A stretch of 64,000 nucleotides of DNA from Acidobacteriota bacterium (GCA_029263395.1 JAJCXO010000228.1:21335-85334), one strand, 5' to 3'. Shown: positions 37,201 to 45,328, counted from the stretch's first letter. Program-made: numbers and translations. Notes: a model not told the origin generated them from the letters alone.

Positions 37201-37476
37201 GCTTCAGGTCGGGAGCCCTGGGTGCCTCTCCTGCAGCCTATGACGGTACTAAAGACCAGGCATAAGATTATCTACAAGAGTATCATTTTTCAGCGTGGGA
37301 ATATTCTTCCGTGTGGAGACTACGTGAAGGTTTGGAGCGATGCGAATTCAACCTTCCTCGTTAGGGCAATACAGATGATTCCTGCCTGGCGATTGTCTAT
37401 TCTTGAGCAGGCTAATGCGATGGCAGGAATATGTGGAAAAAGGGATGAAGAGACAGAGGCGAGCACTAAAACGTAA
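34285..37476 (+). CDS. large protein with central HExxH motif, partner of SIR2
   Basis: This is an unrecognised 1063-residue protein. The TTG start at 34285 is preceded by AAAGGGG. The zincin motif HEVGH is at residues 678-682 in ILLESLAHEVGHQFLREL. E750 in VAFIESASDFIETRLL is a possible third ligand, so a metallopeptidase-like domain spans roughly 600-800. The N-terminal third contains a beta-rich block (PLVAFGLTFGWSECLVVAHA) that might sense or bind. No signal peptide or membrane helix is seen, so it is cytoplasmic. It overlaps the SIR2 gene by about 60 bases. Together they look like a two-gene defence unit with an undescribed sensor/protease, which is inference. Confidence 0.6.
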   Translation: MSKKGRTDSGIEVHSGYLNVVLFESTPERILDVALESRRRVDKLGKLRELDRELPWFPRDIAGPAEATARKDGRKFYRPRVYILSGTFDVATVFFSPEIELASWSHRDELRESGQDANLSLLPTKASLGLKSKLPDFNHEFREEYLKRGQSSTRGDHDFVAITKLKLNAAHWPKRESQATDEKGRFPEIFKAVWKTIESWRENTEVVGRPRPLVAFGLTFGWSECLVVAHADSPGKLLQLSVNLRSLTLSVDPFLLKIKDKSKEWTSHIFATTISSVGYDYAIREKAKERIIADLDDGKQITADSIVNSFMREVAGEIRPLEKGEVEDSFYLLGCHVYPGHELRVVRLLSEIDDTLGSEKTTGMVTVDSGKRDLLSSRFLIGPGRLSPREAVALVELLHIWIRFGGGSSASSQDAEERIPHAFDFHTRTGYSAARNGTSTLKDYNEDVHIRGTPAAYFMIGRPALAARLELSSAPKTSLATLRESMRSVQIPYYLAEQVLNLISTFHWVHNREVIWDESAELIPVILALSENILAHARWWNSGKPRVFSEPWVQSSEAERRKILVDRVRRRLRGYVDRELPELLSSFRAYFYNRHLSSYLTDEMPDTNLRFRGSLHQLLSVGNLILDTFADTVLGPRACMANIGDSASPEVERLCDITVVRLNTHTFNIPILLESLAHEVGHQFLRELVKDSVDSKWRAHPWNSWFDDHCEDVPRKKNFRRLKNSVMELNHTIFDSSLDSEAPDAVAFIESASDFIETRLLAYTDLGTWVVSFLLRTALASLPDDYDPDKERSLNHEDVPYMGNDLVVSAIQRAVLTVIADQLQRQTREEDGELLAPDLEDFREKLIRVDLEKIRQTIERACIIGKAGEAATIVCDAALWRDFLRYKVFYRRPWFANQAALNLAAETFYTLHRHVSWRPPDDFRSPGRFLPCVQDAFSELRKVLLANYLPSLHVRFWLSNKEKAQFRSSGSLASGREPWVPLLQPMTVLKTRHKIIYKSIIFQRGNILPCGDYVKVWSDANSTFLVRAIQMIPAWRLSILEQANAMAGICGKRDEETEASTKT

Positions 37477-38674
37477 TACCGCTGGGCGAGCTCTCCGATC
37501 ACTTACTAGTTGGTTCTTTGAGGGGAAGCTTGTGCCCGTCATCGGGGCAGGGGCAAGCAAAGATCTCGGTGTCCCACTGTGGGGTGCGCTTGCCAAGAGT
37601 ATGGCTACCGGTTACGTTCGGGATCCGGGCGATCTCACTACCAGGGATCTGTTGCTAGCATTCGAGTTGATGAGCCAGAAGGGAGAGTTATTTTGGGATG
37701 ATCTGCGGGATCAGCTCTTCTCTTCAACGGAAGAAGGGACGTATTTTGAAGATGCGGATCCGTCAACGCTCAAGACAGGTGAGTTGTGGGCGAGTGAAAA
37801 ATGCACGCACGATAGCTCGCTTCAGTATCTAGCAGCGCTCTGTATCCTGAATGCCCTCCTTTTTCCTGAGAGGGCGTTTCATGTGATGACTTACAATCTA
37901 GATACCCTGTTAGAAGAGAAGATTGCAGCACTAGGTCATCGGGCAATTGCTATAACCGATGAACACGAGGCGGTCTGGGAACCGGTCTGTGAGCCAAGCG
38001 GTAGTGAACCACTCGTCACGGAAAGACCGAGTATGCATGTCGGACAAAGGGCCGATATTAGGGTGTTTCATCCCCATGGCTTGGTACTGCGAGCTTCTAA
38101 GGCGCGAGCTTTAGGGAGGGAGCAGTGCTATATAAAGCCGATGATGAGACTCAGTGACTATGAATACTTAGCCAATAACACTCTTGGGGGCGTCGGCCTA
38201 TTGCAGTTGCAGGCTCTCCGTAATCTTCGTGGGTTCTTTTATGGTTTTTCATTTTCAGACCCCAATGTCCGTCGCCTAGCGAGCCTGACCATTCAGCTTG
38301 GTGCAGAGGAGGTTTTCTCTAAAGAATTAGACTGGCGCAGTGGCTGGCGCCGATCGAAGCGAGACTTTGACTGGATTCGGCATATCATTCTCTTGTCGAC
38401 CCATCAGAGAGACGCGGAGATCAGATGCCGCTCTCTCTTTGGCCCATTTTCGGCCTCTTCTGAGCCAAGCGCAGAAGAACGGTTGCAGTATAATTTAACC
38501 CAGCTACGCATGCTGCGGGTCGGTTTCTGGAGTGTGAAGCAACATAAAATACTTCTTATAAGGCTTTTGCACAGTATCAACAGGGACCTCAGATTTCAGT
38601 GGCCAGCGCCAGGTTTCTCAACACCACCAGGTGGTCGTGTTGGCGAAACCTCTGCCCATCTGAAAATAGACTGA
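37415..38674 (+). CDS. SIR2-like NAD-hydrolase domain protein
   Basis: The protein is 419 residues from the ATG at 37415; TTG at 37403 and ATG at 37445 are alternatives. All three starts lie within the preceding gene, so translation is coupled. The SIR2 fold spans about residues 30-310. The nucleotide loop is VPVIGAGAS near residue 40, TYNLD carries the conserved Asn near residue 160, and FHPHGLVL carries the catalytic His. In known anti-phage systems such domains degrade NAD and stop growth. The last 100 residues are helical and unassigned. The catalytic residues appear intact. Confidence 0.82.
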   Translation: MRWQEYVEKGMKRQRRALKRNTAGRALRSLTSWFFEGKLVPVIGAGASKDLGVPLWGALAKSMATGYVRDPGDLTTRDLLLAFELMSQKGELFWDDLRDQLFSSTEEGTYFEDADPSTLKTGELWASEKCTHDSSLQYLAALCILNALLFPERAFHVMTYNLDTLLEEKIAALGHRAIAITDEHEAVWEPVCEPSGSEPLVTERPSMHVGQRADIRVFHPHGLVLRASKARALGREQCYIKPMMRLSDYEYLANNTLGGVGLLQLQALRNLRGFFYGFSFSDPNVRRLASLTIQLGAEEVFSKELDWRSGWRRSKRDFDWIRHIILLSTHQRDAEIRCRSLFGPFSASSEPSAEERLQYNLTQLRMLRVGFWSVKQHKILLIRLLHSINRDLRFQWPAPGFSTPPGGRVGETSAHLKID

Positions 38675-38877
38675 CGTTGAAGTCCGCCTTCAACGCTCGG
38701 ATCGATTCACACTTGATCCAAGTTTACCGGCACCCGGGAAATCTCTAGGCTAAGAGGACACATCATTTCTCTCTTCGCCTGATCTCATTCCTTCCCTCAC
38801 TGGCTCGCTTCCTCCGCACTCTCTTCCGCTGGCTCATCGGACTCTTCCGTTCGCGAGTACACGGCGATGCCCGCTGG

Positions 38878-40218
38878 ATGAGCCGCCGCGAGGAACGGAG
38901 ATTCCTGAATTCACAGAAGAGCGGGCTGATTTTGTCGCCTCGCTGCCGCCTGACCCAGCGCGACTCCTTCACCAACCTCGCTCTGGTGGCACCAACCGGC
39001 TCGGGTAAAACAACCCGCTATGTCATTCCCAATGTGCTGGCAGCCGAGGGTTCTGTGCTCGTCACCGATCCTTCGGGCGAGATCTTCGCGCAAACTTCGG
39101 GGCATCTGCGGGAACGAGGCTTCCGTATTCAAGTCCTCCAGCCAGCCGACCTCAAACATAGCCTGCGCTTTAACCCCCTCCACTATTGGCGTACACCACA
39201 AGAGCTGCGGCAGCTCGCCTCAATCCTGGCATTGAGCGGCTCCAACGGCCGCTCTGATCCGTTCTGGACGGTTTCAGCAGTGAACGTACTGTACTTGGTG
39301 CTGTCAGCCCTGGTCAATGTGCCGGAACGGAGCTACATCAACCTGGCGAACCTGCGCTGGCTCTTGAATCACCTTGGTGCTCGTGAAGATTCGGGCATGC
39401 ACTCTTTCATGAGCCGGCATCTCGAGCAGCAGGACTCGCGAGTCTTTTCGGAGTATCTGGCGTTCTGTGCCACCGAGCCGAAGGTGCGAGCATCAATTAT
39501 TGCCAGTGCTCGAGCTGCTTTGGAATTGTGGTCGGATCCAGAAGTCTGTCGCTTCACCGCCAGCAATACGATCGACTTGGAGCCGTTGCGGCATCGGCAC
39601 ACCGCGATTTACATCATCGTGCCTGAACATCAAGTGACGTACTTCTCGCTGCTGCTGAATCTGTTCTACTCCGCCTGCTTTGCCCATTGCCTGCGAAGCG
39701 ACGCCACCGAGCTCCTGCCCGTCTTCTTCTTCCTCGACGAGTTCGGGAATCTCGGACGGATTCAGAACTTCGCCTCGATCATCACCACACTGCGCAAACG
39801 TCGCTGCTCAGTGAGCATCATTCTTCAGGCGCTCTCCCAACTGGAGACGATCTACGGGCGAGCTGAGGCACGAACCATCTCTTCAGGCGGCTGTGCGAAC
39901 AAGCTCTTCTACTCGGGTCTCGATCTCGAGACAGCTCGCTACGTCGAACAGATGCTCGGCCAGAATACCGAGTACGACACGACCTTCGGCGGCATCAGTG
40001 AGCATGCCCGCACGATCGGCGTGCCGCTGATGAGTGCCGATCAGATCAGGATGCTGCGAGAGGATGAAGGCATTCTCATCTCCGGTCGGGAGCGACCGGC
40101 GAAGTTTGTGATGCCTCCGTGCTTCCGCGTTGAACAACAACGCCGGCTTATTCAGAAACCTCCGGTGGCGCTCGGCATCAATGATTCGGATGAGGTTGTG
40201 AAGTATCTGGAACTGTGA
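38878..40218 (+). CDS. VirD4/TraG-type coupling ATPase
   Basis: The sequence is 446 residues from the first ATG. Walker A is APTGSGKT near residue 38. Walker B is LPVFFFLDEFGNLG near residue 285. The typical VLVTDPSGEIF, SIILQALSQLETIYG and TRYVEQMLG-like blocks are present. This is the coupling protein that feeds DNA-relaxase complexes into a type IV channel. Homology seems to extend upstream: the same frame is open from 38749 and encodes a hydrophobic arginine-rich segment. The family motif GDARW directly precedes M1, yet no ATG, GTG or TTG lies there. The real start may be an unusual codon such as CTG at 38779. No channel genes are nearby. Confidence 0.85.
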   Translation: MSRREERRFLNSQKSGLILSPRCRLTQRDSFTNLALVAPTGSGKTTRYVIPNVLAAEGSVLVTDPSGEIFAQTSGHLRERGFRIQVLQPADLKHSLRFNPLHYWRTPQELRQLASILALSGSNGRSDPFWTVSAVNVLYLVLSALVNVPERSYINLANLRWLLNHLGAREDSGMHSFMSRHLEQQDSRVFSEYLAFCATEPKVRASIIASARAALELWSDPEVCRFTASNTIDLEPLRHRHTAIYIIVPEHQVTYFSLLLNLFYSACFAHCLRSDATELLPVFFFLDEFGNLGRIQNFASIITTLRKRRCSVSIILQALSQLETIYGRAEARTISSGGCANKLFYSGLDLETARYVEQMLGQNTEYDTTFGGISEHARTIGVPLMSADQIRMLREDEGILISGRERPAKFVMPPCFRVEQQRRLIQKPPVALGINDSDEVVKYLEL

Positions 40219-40232
40219 CGAGCTTCGCCCCT

Positions 40233-41321
40233 TCATGCACTTCGTCGCCCCAGCGACACCCAGCGCCCACCGCTCCCGAGGATCATGTGATCGAAGAGGC
40301 GCACTCCAAGGAGATCCGCAGCTTCAGAAATGCGCCGGGTAAAGCAACGGTCCTCTTCGCTGGGCGAAGGATCCCCCGACGGGTGTGTATGCCAGAGGAT
40401 GAAACCAGCGGCCGAGCGCAGCAGTCCTTCTTTCAGAATGGTGCGGGGCTCGACTGCAGCCCGACCGAGTGTTCCTCGAAAAATCTCCCGTTCGGCGATG
40501 AGCCGGTTGCGCACGTCGAGGTAGAGCGCCCCCATCACCTCCTGATCGCTCTGCGCATAGCGCAGCGTCAGGTAGTTCGCGACGAGATCTGGGCGATCGA
40601 GGAGTTCTCGACGCGGAATCTTGGCTTGAGCCAACCGCCGACTGAGCTCAACGGCAGCCAGGAGCGTGGTGGCTTGTGCCTTCCCGAGTCGTTGCGCGCA
40701 GAAGCGATCCAACTGCGTCAAACTCGCGAGTCCATTCGTCTCATGGAGCATCTCGTGAGCGAGCTCTAGCGCGGTTTTGTCCGGTTGGAGTGATCGTTTT
40801 TGATCTCCATTGCCGAGCAAGGCGGACAGCAGCTCGGCGTCGGAGAGAGCCTCGGGACCACGAGCCCACATTCGTTCGGCTGGCTGCTCTTCCAAGCCGT
40901 ACCGTGAGGAGACCTCGCCAACTACATCATTCGTTAGGGAATCCTGCGTTGGAGTTTGTTTGGAACGAGTAGTAAAAAACTCCACTCGATCAGCCGGCAC
41001 CGTGATCGCCTCCTCGGGGCGACCAAAGTGGACGCGGTAGGGTTGCTGGTTAAAAACAGTGCAGCGTTCCATGTCAGCTTCCTCAGCCAAAAAAGCAAGC
41101 GTCCATTGTGCCGCCTGGCGGTTGTTTTCGATGAGAACCCGAACCGTTTGGCCAGATTCAACTGGTGCTGCACGAAACTCGGATGACTTATTTTTTGATC
41201 GGAGGACATCAGCAGGCATAGGGGCAGGATGAAAGATCACAAGACGGGTACGCCACCGGCAAGGAATTTCCAAGCCGTAGCCATGTGATGAAGCGCTGCC
41301 GGACTTTCCAGCGTGCTTCAT
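40233..41321 (-). CDS. RadC family JAB-domain protein with N-terminal extension
   Basis: The 362-residue protein has a RadC core at about 150-360. A helix-hairpin-helix-like part (EALSDAELLSALLG, then RLGKAQATTLLAAVEL) is followed by the JAB metal site HTHPSGDPSPSEED and the final VRLFDHMILG. RadC proteins are common on mobile elements. A metal-dependent nuclease or peptidase role has been proposed but is not settled. The first 130 residues are extra, of no family I know, and include ERCTVFNQQPYRVHFGRPEE. It converges on the coupling-protein gene, 15 bases apart. Confidence 0.82.
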   Translation of the reverse strand: MKHAGKSGSASSHGYGLEIPCRWRTRLVIFHPAPMPADVLRSKNKSSEFRAAPVESGQTVRVLIENNRQAAQWTLAFLAEEADMERCTVFNQQPYRVHFGRPEEAITVPADRVEFFTTRSKQTPTQDSLTNDVVGEVSSRYGLEEQPAERMWARGPEALSDAELLSALLGNGDQKRSLQPDKTALELAHEMLHETNGLASLTQLDRFCAQRLGKAQATTLLAAVELSRRLAQAKIPRRELLDRPDLVANYLTLRYAQSDQEVMGALYLDVRNRLIAEREIFRGTLGRAAVEPRTILKEGLLRSAAGFILWHTHPSGDPSPSEEDRCFTRRISEAADLLGVRLFDHMILGSGGRWVSLGRRSA

Positions 41322-41471
41322 GGAGTCTTGGACACTTGAACGAATCGGCAGGAGACAGCCAATGCCAAGCCCAGGCCGTGTTCGGGAGAATCTCGAGAGT
41401 AACCCATGATTGCGTTCGTTCTGGTTTCAGGTGGAGTGAGAAAAAGGGAGAAAAACTGACGGGCGCCAGTG

Positions 41472-42503
41472 CTACAGACTTTGCTCTGGTGACTCGCGTT
41501 CGTCCTGGTGTCGATTGGTACGAAGAGACCGGATGTGCTCCAGTCGATCGCGTTCCTGCGGCGACAGTTCACTTTGATGTAAAGCGAGTACATCCAAGAC
41601 CTGGGCGCGATAGCCCTGCTCGTTCCAGAGCTGCTGCGCGTGCTCAAGCTCCTGCTCCTGCAATGCCATCAGGCGTTTCGGAGCTGCTCTCCACTGCTGG
41701 AGAGCCTTCTGGAAAGCATCCTTCAGTCCGAGGGTCTTCAAGCGATAGCGTCGACCGACTCCTGATCCTTGGCGTCCTACCAGATCTTGGACAGCGACCG
41801 TCTTTCCGCGGCGGTACAGCTGCAAGCCAAAGGTCTTGAGCCGGAGGAAGAATGCCTTGCCAGAACGGGCGACGGTGAGCTGTTGCGCAACCAGATCACG
41901 CACTTGCTCTTTCTGAGATGGCTCGCGCAGACCTTGGTTGGTGAGGCGGCGGTCTCGCTCGCTTTCATTACGACCCTTGCGAAGTCCAGTGCCTTTCTCA
42001 GGTCGACCGGGAAGAACGCGCTCGAACACAACTGAATGCTCCAGGAACGGGAAGCGATCTCGCTGATACTGTTCCAGATCGCGCTTTACCTTCGAGAATT
42101 CCTTCTTGCTCAACGACAAGCGCCGATGGCTGTCGCGAAGGTTTGCCGAAATCATGATGTGCATATGGGGGCACTCTGTCTCCAAATGGGCTTTGGCATA
42201 GGCCAGTGCATAGGGAGCCCGGAGATCGAGGTATCGACGCGTGAGATCTTCGAGCACTTCTGGCGTTACCTTGGGTTGATCCAGATCGGAGAAAGAGAGG
42301 ATCTCGTGGTAGAGCACATTGCCGTTCTTGCGAACTGGTAAGTAGCGGTAGTTATCGAGGAATTCACGATGAACAGCTCCAAAATCGTCCGTGTCGGCTG
42401 CAAGATTGTGGCCGAGAGTTGTGCCTGGTTGCTCCGTCATTGCTATGTAGGCGAGGAGTTGTCCGAAGCTTGGTGTCTTTCGGGGCATCGATTTAATGAT
42501 CAT
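41472..42503 (-). CDS. MOBP-like relaxase (mobilization nuclease)
   Basis: The 343-residue protein has the features of a conjugative relaxase, which nicks DNA at oriT. An N-terminal segment SFGQLLAYIAM carries the candidate catalytic Tyr near residue 19. The metal-binding His block is HLETECPHMHIMIS near residue 105. A basic, helical C-terminal half (about 160-343) is probably for DNA binding and partner contacts. Its ATG overlaps the MobC-like gene by 11 bases. With a coupling ATPase 1.3 kb away, it argues that the element is mobilizable. Confidence 0.82.
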   Translation of the reverse strand: MIIKSMPRKTPSFGQLLAYIAMTEQPGTTLGHNLAADTDDFGAVHREFLDNYRYLPVRKNGNVLYHEILSFSDLDQPKVTPEVLEDLTRRYLDLRAPYALAYAKAHLETECPHMHIMISANLRDSHRRLSLSKKEFSKVKRDLEQYQRDRFPFLEHSVVFERVLPGRPEKGTGLRKGRNESERDRRLTNQGLREPSQKEQVRDLVAQQLTVARSGKAFFLRLKTFGLQLYRRGKTVAVQDLVGRQGSGVGRRYRLKTLGLKDAFQKALQQWRAAPKRLMALQEQELEHAQQLWNEQGYRAQVLDVLALHQSELSPQERDRLEHIRSLRTNRHQDERESPEQSL

Positions 42504-42849
42504 GTGGAATAGATGAAAGAGTGTTTTCTAAATCTGTCAGCTGGTGATTGAGCGACCTGATCAGCTTGGCCGCTCGACGGATGTTCCCCGGTGTGACTCG
42601 CTGGAGCTGATCCGCTTCAGCGATGATTGGATTGAGGTACATCCCAATGCTCTGGATCTCGTGCTGGATAGCCTTCAGTTTGCTGTCGATGCCGGTTGGG
42701 AGCACTGTCTTCTTCTGCGTATAGGCCAGAGCCGCATCCCGTAAGAAAAGAGCTTTGGGCATATTGAGGCGTCGCGCAGCTTGCACCAGTGGGTGGTACT
42801 GGTGCGGATGGAGGTTGCAGGTGATGCGGTGTTTATAGGAGCCGTGCAT
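42493..42849 (-). CDS. MobC-like mobilization accessory protein
   Basis: The 118-residue protein starts MHGSYKHRITCNL. An N-terminal ribbon-helix-helix-like part (HRITCNLHPHQYHPLVQAAR, then PKALFLRDAALAY) is followed by a helical C-terminal half (LKAIQHEIQSIGMYLNPIIAEA). This is the layout of MobC/relaxosome accessory proteins, which open oriT for the relaxase. It overlaps the relaxase gene by 11 bases. The upstream non-coding DNA (42850-43482) is the likely oriT region. Confidence 0.68.
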   Translation of the reverse strand: MHGSYKHRITCNLHPHQYHPLVQAARRLNMPKALFLRDAALAYTQKKTVLPTGIDSKLKAIQHEIQSIGMYLNPIIAEADQLQRVTPGNIRRAAKLIRSLNHQLTDLENTLSSIPHDH

Positions 42850-42936
42850 ACTGCGGAACGCAAAGGAAACAAGAAGAGTGAAGCGAGTCTTTCGCTCGGA
42901 GAGACACGCTAGCAATTTCACTCCGAGCAAAGAAAG

Positions 42937-42955
42937 GCCCCCGGCAGCCGGGGGC
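42937..42955. terminator. perfect GC hairpin upstream of the mob genes
   Basis: GCCCCCGGC and GCCGGGGGC face each other around a single A. CTTTCTTTG follows on the minus strand and AGGAAAAA on the plus strand. It would stop transcription reaching the mob genes from the right, or could be a relaxase-recognised structure. It lies 88 bases upstream of the MobC-like start. Confidence 0.6.
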
Positions 42956-43083
42956 AGGAAAAATCGAAAGTTGAACATCAACCGATGTTTGAGAGCTGCT
43001 CAAGAGAGCCGATCTTTTTACTCTTCAGGTGCGGCCCTCGTCAAATATCCTCTACCGATTTTAAATACCTGTTTAACAATTGG

Positions 43084-43363
43084 CAGCGAAGTGTCGTATC
43101 GACAAACAGACAGCTTCGCTGTACGGGGATCAAAGGGGTGTCCCCCTTGTCAGCGCTCCCGACTTTGGAGGGACAAGAAGTCTCGCTGTGCGAGACGATG
43201 GAATTCGAGGCGAGCTTTGCTCGGCCGCCGAATTCCAATCTTGCTCACCCTGCTTTGTAGGGTGGCGCACTGCTCATACGCTGGCCAGCAGCCTCGCTTT
43301 GCGAGGCCGGCTGCCGATTCCGCCTTGCGAATCGGCTGCCGCCGCTACGGCTCTGCCGTGGCG
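43084..43363. repeat. cluster of about ten short hairpins with three-base loops
   Basis: Consecutive hairpins occupy most of 280 bases. They are 43092-43104 (TGTCG-TAT-CGACA), 43110-43122 (ACAGC-TTC-GCTGT), 43131-43149, 43180-43196 (GTCTCGC-TGT-GCGAGAC) and 43200-43236 (an eight-pair stem enclosing CGAGC-TTT-GCTCG). They continue with 43246-43264, 43291-43307 (GCCTCGC-TTT-GCGAGGC), 43313-43336 and 43343-43363. CAGCGAAG at 43084 also pairs with CTTCGCTG at 43114. Stems differ in sequence, while loops are almost always three bases, pyrimidine-rich on this strand. The cluster lies between the mob genes and a divergent gene, in the expected oriT or leading region. Confidence 0.85.
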
Positions 43364-43482
43364 ACAAATTCGACAGGCACGAAGACAACATCGACACCGA
43401 GTTCGACTGAGAGTTCCGGCATACTGGCTGCCTGAACCGGACCCCGAATGCTCGACAGCCTGAGGAGAGCGCAGCAGGATGA

Positions 43483-44262
43483 GTGAACTTTTACCCCTCC
43501 TGCATGAAGTCTCTTCCCCTACTCTGGTCTCGTCCCGAGACTCCACACGATGCCCCTCAAGACAATCGAGAAGACGAACGTCACGACTTTGATGACAGTG
43601 TCCTACAGAAGATAGTCGGGCTTTCGCGGGCGCGAGCCTGGGAGATTGTCGGCGGGCTCTCCCGCCCATCGAAGATGCCTTGCTACTCCTGGGGTATCCC
43701 GGCACAGAGTTGCATCACTGGCAGCAAACTCGCTCAGGTCGAAGGGAGCGTGTGTCAGCGGTGCTACGCGCTAAAGGGCTTCTATCGCTATCCCAAGGTG
43801 CAGCAGGCTTACCAACGCCGTCTCGATCGCAGCGGTGATCCCAGGTGGGTCGAGGCAATGGTCAAGCTGGTGTACTGGCAGACAGCCGAAACCGGGACAC
43901 CCTACTTCCGCTGGTTCGACAGTGGTGATCTTCAGAGTGTCGAGATGCTGCGCAACATCTGTGCTGTGGCTGTCGGTACTCCGGAGATCCGACACTGGCT
44001 ACCGACGCGGGAGTATCGGATGGTCGAAGCGTTCCTCGAAAACGAGTCGCTTCCAGCGAATCTTGTTGTTCGGATCTCTGCTGCGCTGATTGATGGTCAG
44101 CCTGCTCATTCACTCGGTCTGCCGACCAGCACAGTTCATCGCGCTATTGCTCCGCCGGAGAGCACCGTTTGTGTAGCTCGCGAGTCTGAACCTGTGAACT
44201 GCGGGACTTGTCGGTCTTGCTGGGACGACGCTGTGAGGAAAGTGTCGTACCCTCTGCACTAG
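43483..44262 (+). CDS. GP88-family protein
   Basis: The 259-residue protein matches the phage gene-product-88 family, whose hallmark is a Cys-rich block. Here that block is KMPCYSWGIPAQSCITGSKL, followed by GSVCQRCYALKGFYRYP at about residues 65-110. Further features are YFRWFDSGDLQS and a C-terminal NCGTCRSCW pair of Cys motifs. The Cys spacing suggests a metal or iron-sulfur site. The family is found on phages and mobile elements; its activity is unknown to me. The start is GTG at 43483 behind CAGGATGA, and MKSLPLLW is an alternative. Confidence 0.72.
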   Translation: MNFYPSCMKSLPLLWSRPETPHDAPQDNREDERHDFDDSVLQKIVGLSRARAWEIVGGLSRPSKMPCYSWGIPAQSCITGSKLAQVEGSVCQRCYALKGFYRYPKVQQAYQRRLDRSGDPRWVEAMVKLVYWQTAETGTPYFRWFDSGDLQSVEMLRNICAVAVGTPEIRHWLPTREYRMVEAFLENESLPANLVVRISAALIDGQPAHSLGLPTSTVHRAIAPPESTVCVARESEPVNCGTCRSCWDDAVRKVSYPLH

Positions 44263-44308
44263 AATCGTCGGATAACCCAGAAGAGGTTGTAGCCGGGAGG
44301 ATCTGGAT

Positions 44309-45328
44309 ATGGATTGGGAACAGTTCGCTGAAGAGCGTAAGTCTAGGATTGAGGGACAACGAGCGGTGCATCCAATCCAGGGAACTATAGATGGAGGTTG
44401 GATTTTGGTTGTTAATGAGCTCCCACCGTTCAGTCATTGCGAAGTGTCTGTCGATCCACTCGACAACCAGTCAGAAGGAATCATTGAAGAGAGTGACCCG
44501 GTTCTTGTTCGGCTAAAGGAGCCAAGGGAAATAGAGACCTTTGGCCCCTTTAGGGTACTGACGTATCGGCGCACAACTGTCGGCCTCGATTACGAAGGCG
44601 TGTTTTACGACCCAGACGATTTCCATCTCGAAGCGGACTTCGCTTGGTACGCTCGTTGGCGTGATGCAGCTGAGGAATACTATGACAGTAGATACTGGCA
44701 TGAGCCGGAAGCTTGGATACCGTTGCCGAAGCTCATCGGCAGGTCTCCTCACAACTCTTGTCCCCCAGAGAGAGGAGTTCCACGAGACCTCGGCTCGGTT
44801 GAGCTAATGACCCGAAAGATCATTGAGGACAATCACCTTCTACAGATTCCCCATGGGCTACCACGCCGAAGTAAGACTCGAACTATTGAGGCTGAGGGTG
44901 TAACTGTCCGCGTGAGGCTCTCTAGCGATGAGCTACCGAGCCGAAGCGAGATTGAATGGCTCCGGGAGCTAGCCGCCACAGAATCGGAATTCGTGCCAGA
45001 AGGAATTTTGCTAGAACAAGAACTAGCCAAAGGAGGTAATCGCGACAGTTTGAGATCGCGTATCAGAAGATGCTGCGTACATATTTCAGTTCATTCTGAA
45101 GGAAGCGCTAGTAAAACGGAGTACGTGGATCAGCTCTTTGCAGCTTGGCGCATCAGAAATCCTCGGGATCCAGAAGATCCAGAGTGCTGGTCTACTGCGT
45201 CGATATGGACCATTGATACGCCATGGGATGACAGGCCGAAACTCTCTGGTATTTGGCTCAACAAGTCCCTGGTCGATCAGTTCCTCTCTCATCAGAACGA
45301 GAGCACCTCGGCTCACTCCGAGACATAG
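44309..45328 (+). CDS. hypothetical protein
   Basis: This is an unrecognised 339-residue protein with a good ribosome site (GGGAGGAT) before its ATG. It appears soluble and acidic, with mixed alpha/beta content. Aromatic-rich segments include FHLEADFAWYARWRDAAEEYY and, near the end, ECWSTASIWTIDTPWDD. No catalytic motif stands out. It lies between GP88 and the primase on the same strand, so it is probably part of the element's backbone. Confidence 0.55.
   Translation: MDWEQFAEERKSRIEGQRAVHPIQGTIDGGWILVVNELPPFSHCEVSVDPLDNQSEGIIEESDPVLVRLKEPREIETFGPFRVLTYRRTTVGLDYEGVFYDPDDFHLEADFAWYARWRDAAEEYYDSRYWHEPEAWIPLPKLIGRSPHNSCPPERGVPRDLGSVELMTRKIIEDNHLLQIPHGLPRRSKTRTIEAEGVTVRVRLSSDELPSRSEIEWLRELAATESEFVPEGILLEQELAKGGNRDSLRSRIRRCCVHISVHSEGSASKTEYVDQLFAAWRIRNPRDPEDPECWSTASIWTIDTPWDDRPKLSGIWLNKSLVDQFLSHQNESTSAHSET

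Noticed and set aside
43084..43363. Coding sequence (frames 42878-43435 plus and 43274-43705 minus)
   Set aside because: The frames are chance openings; every part of the DNA is taken up by hairpins and neither frame has a ribosome site or sensible composition.
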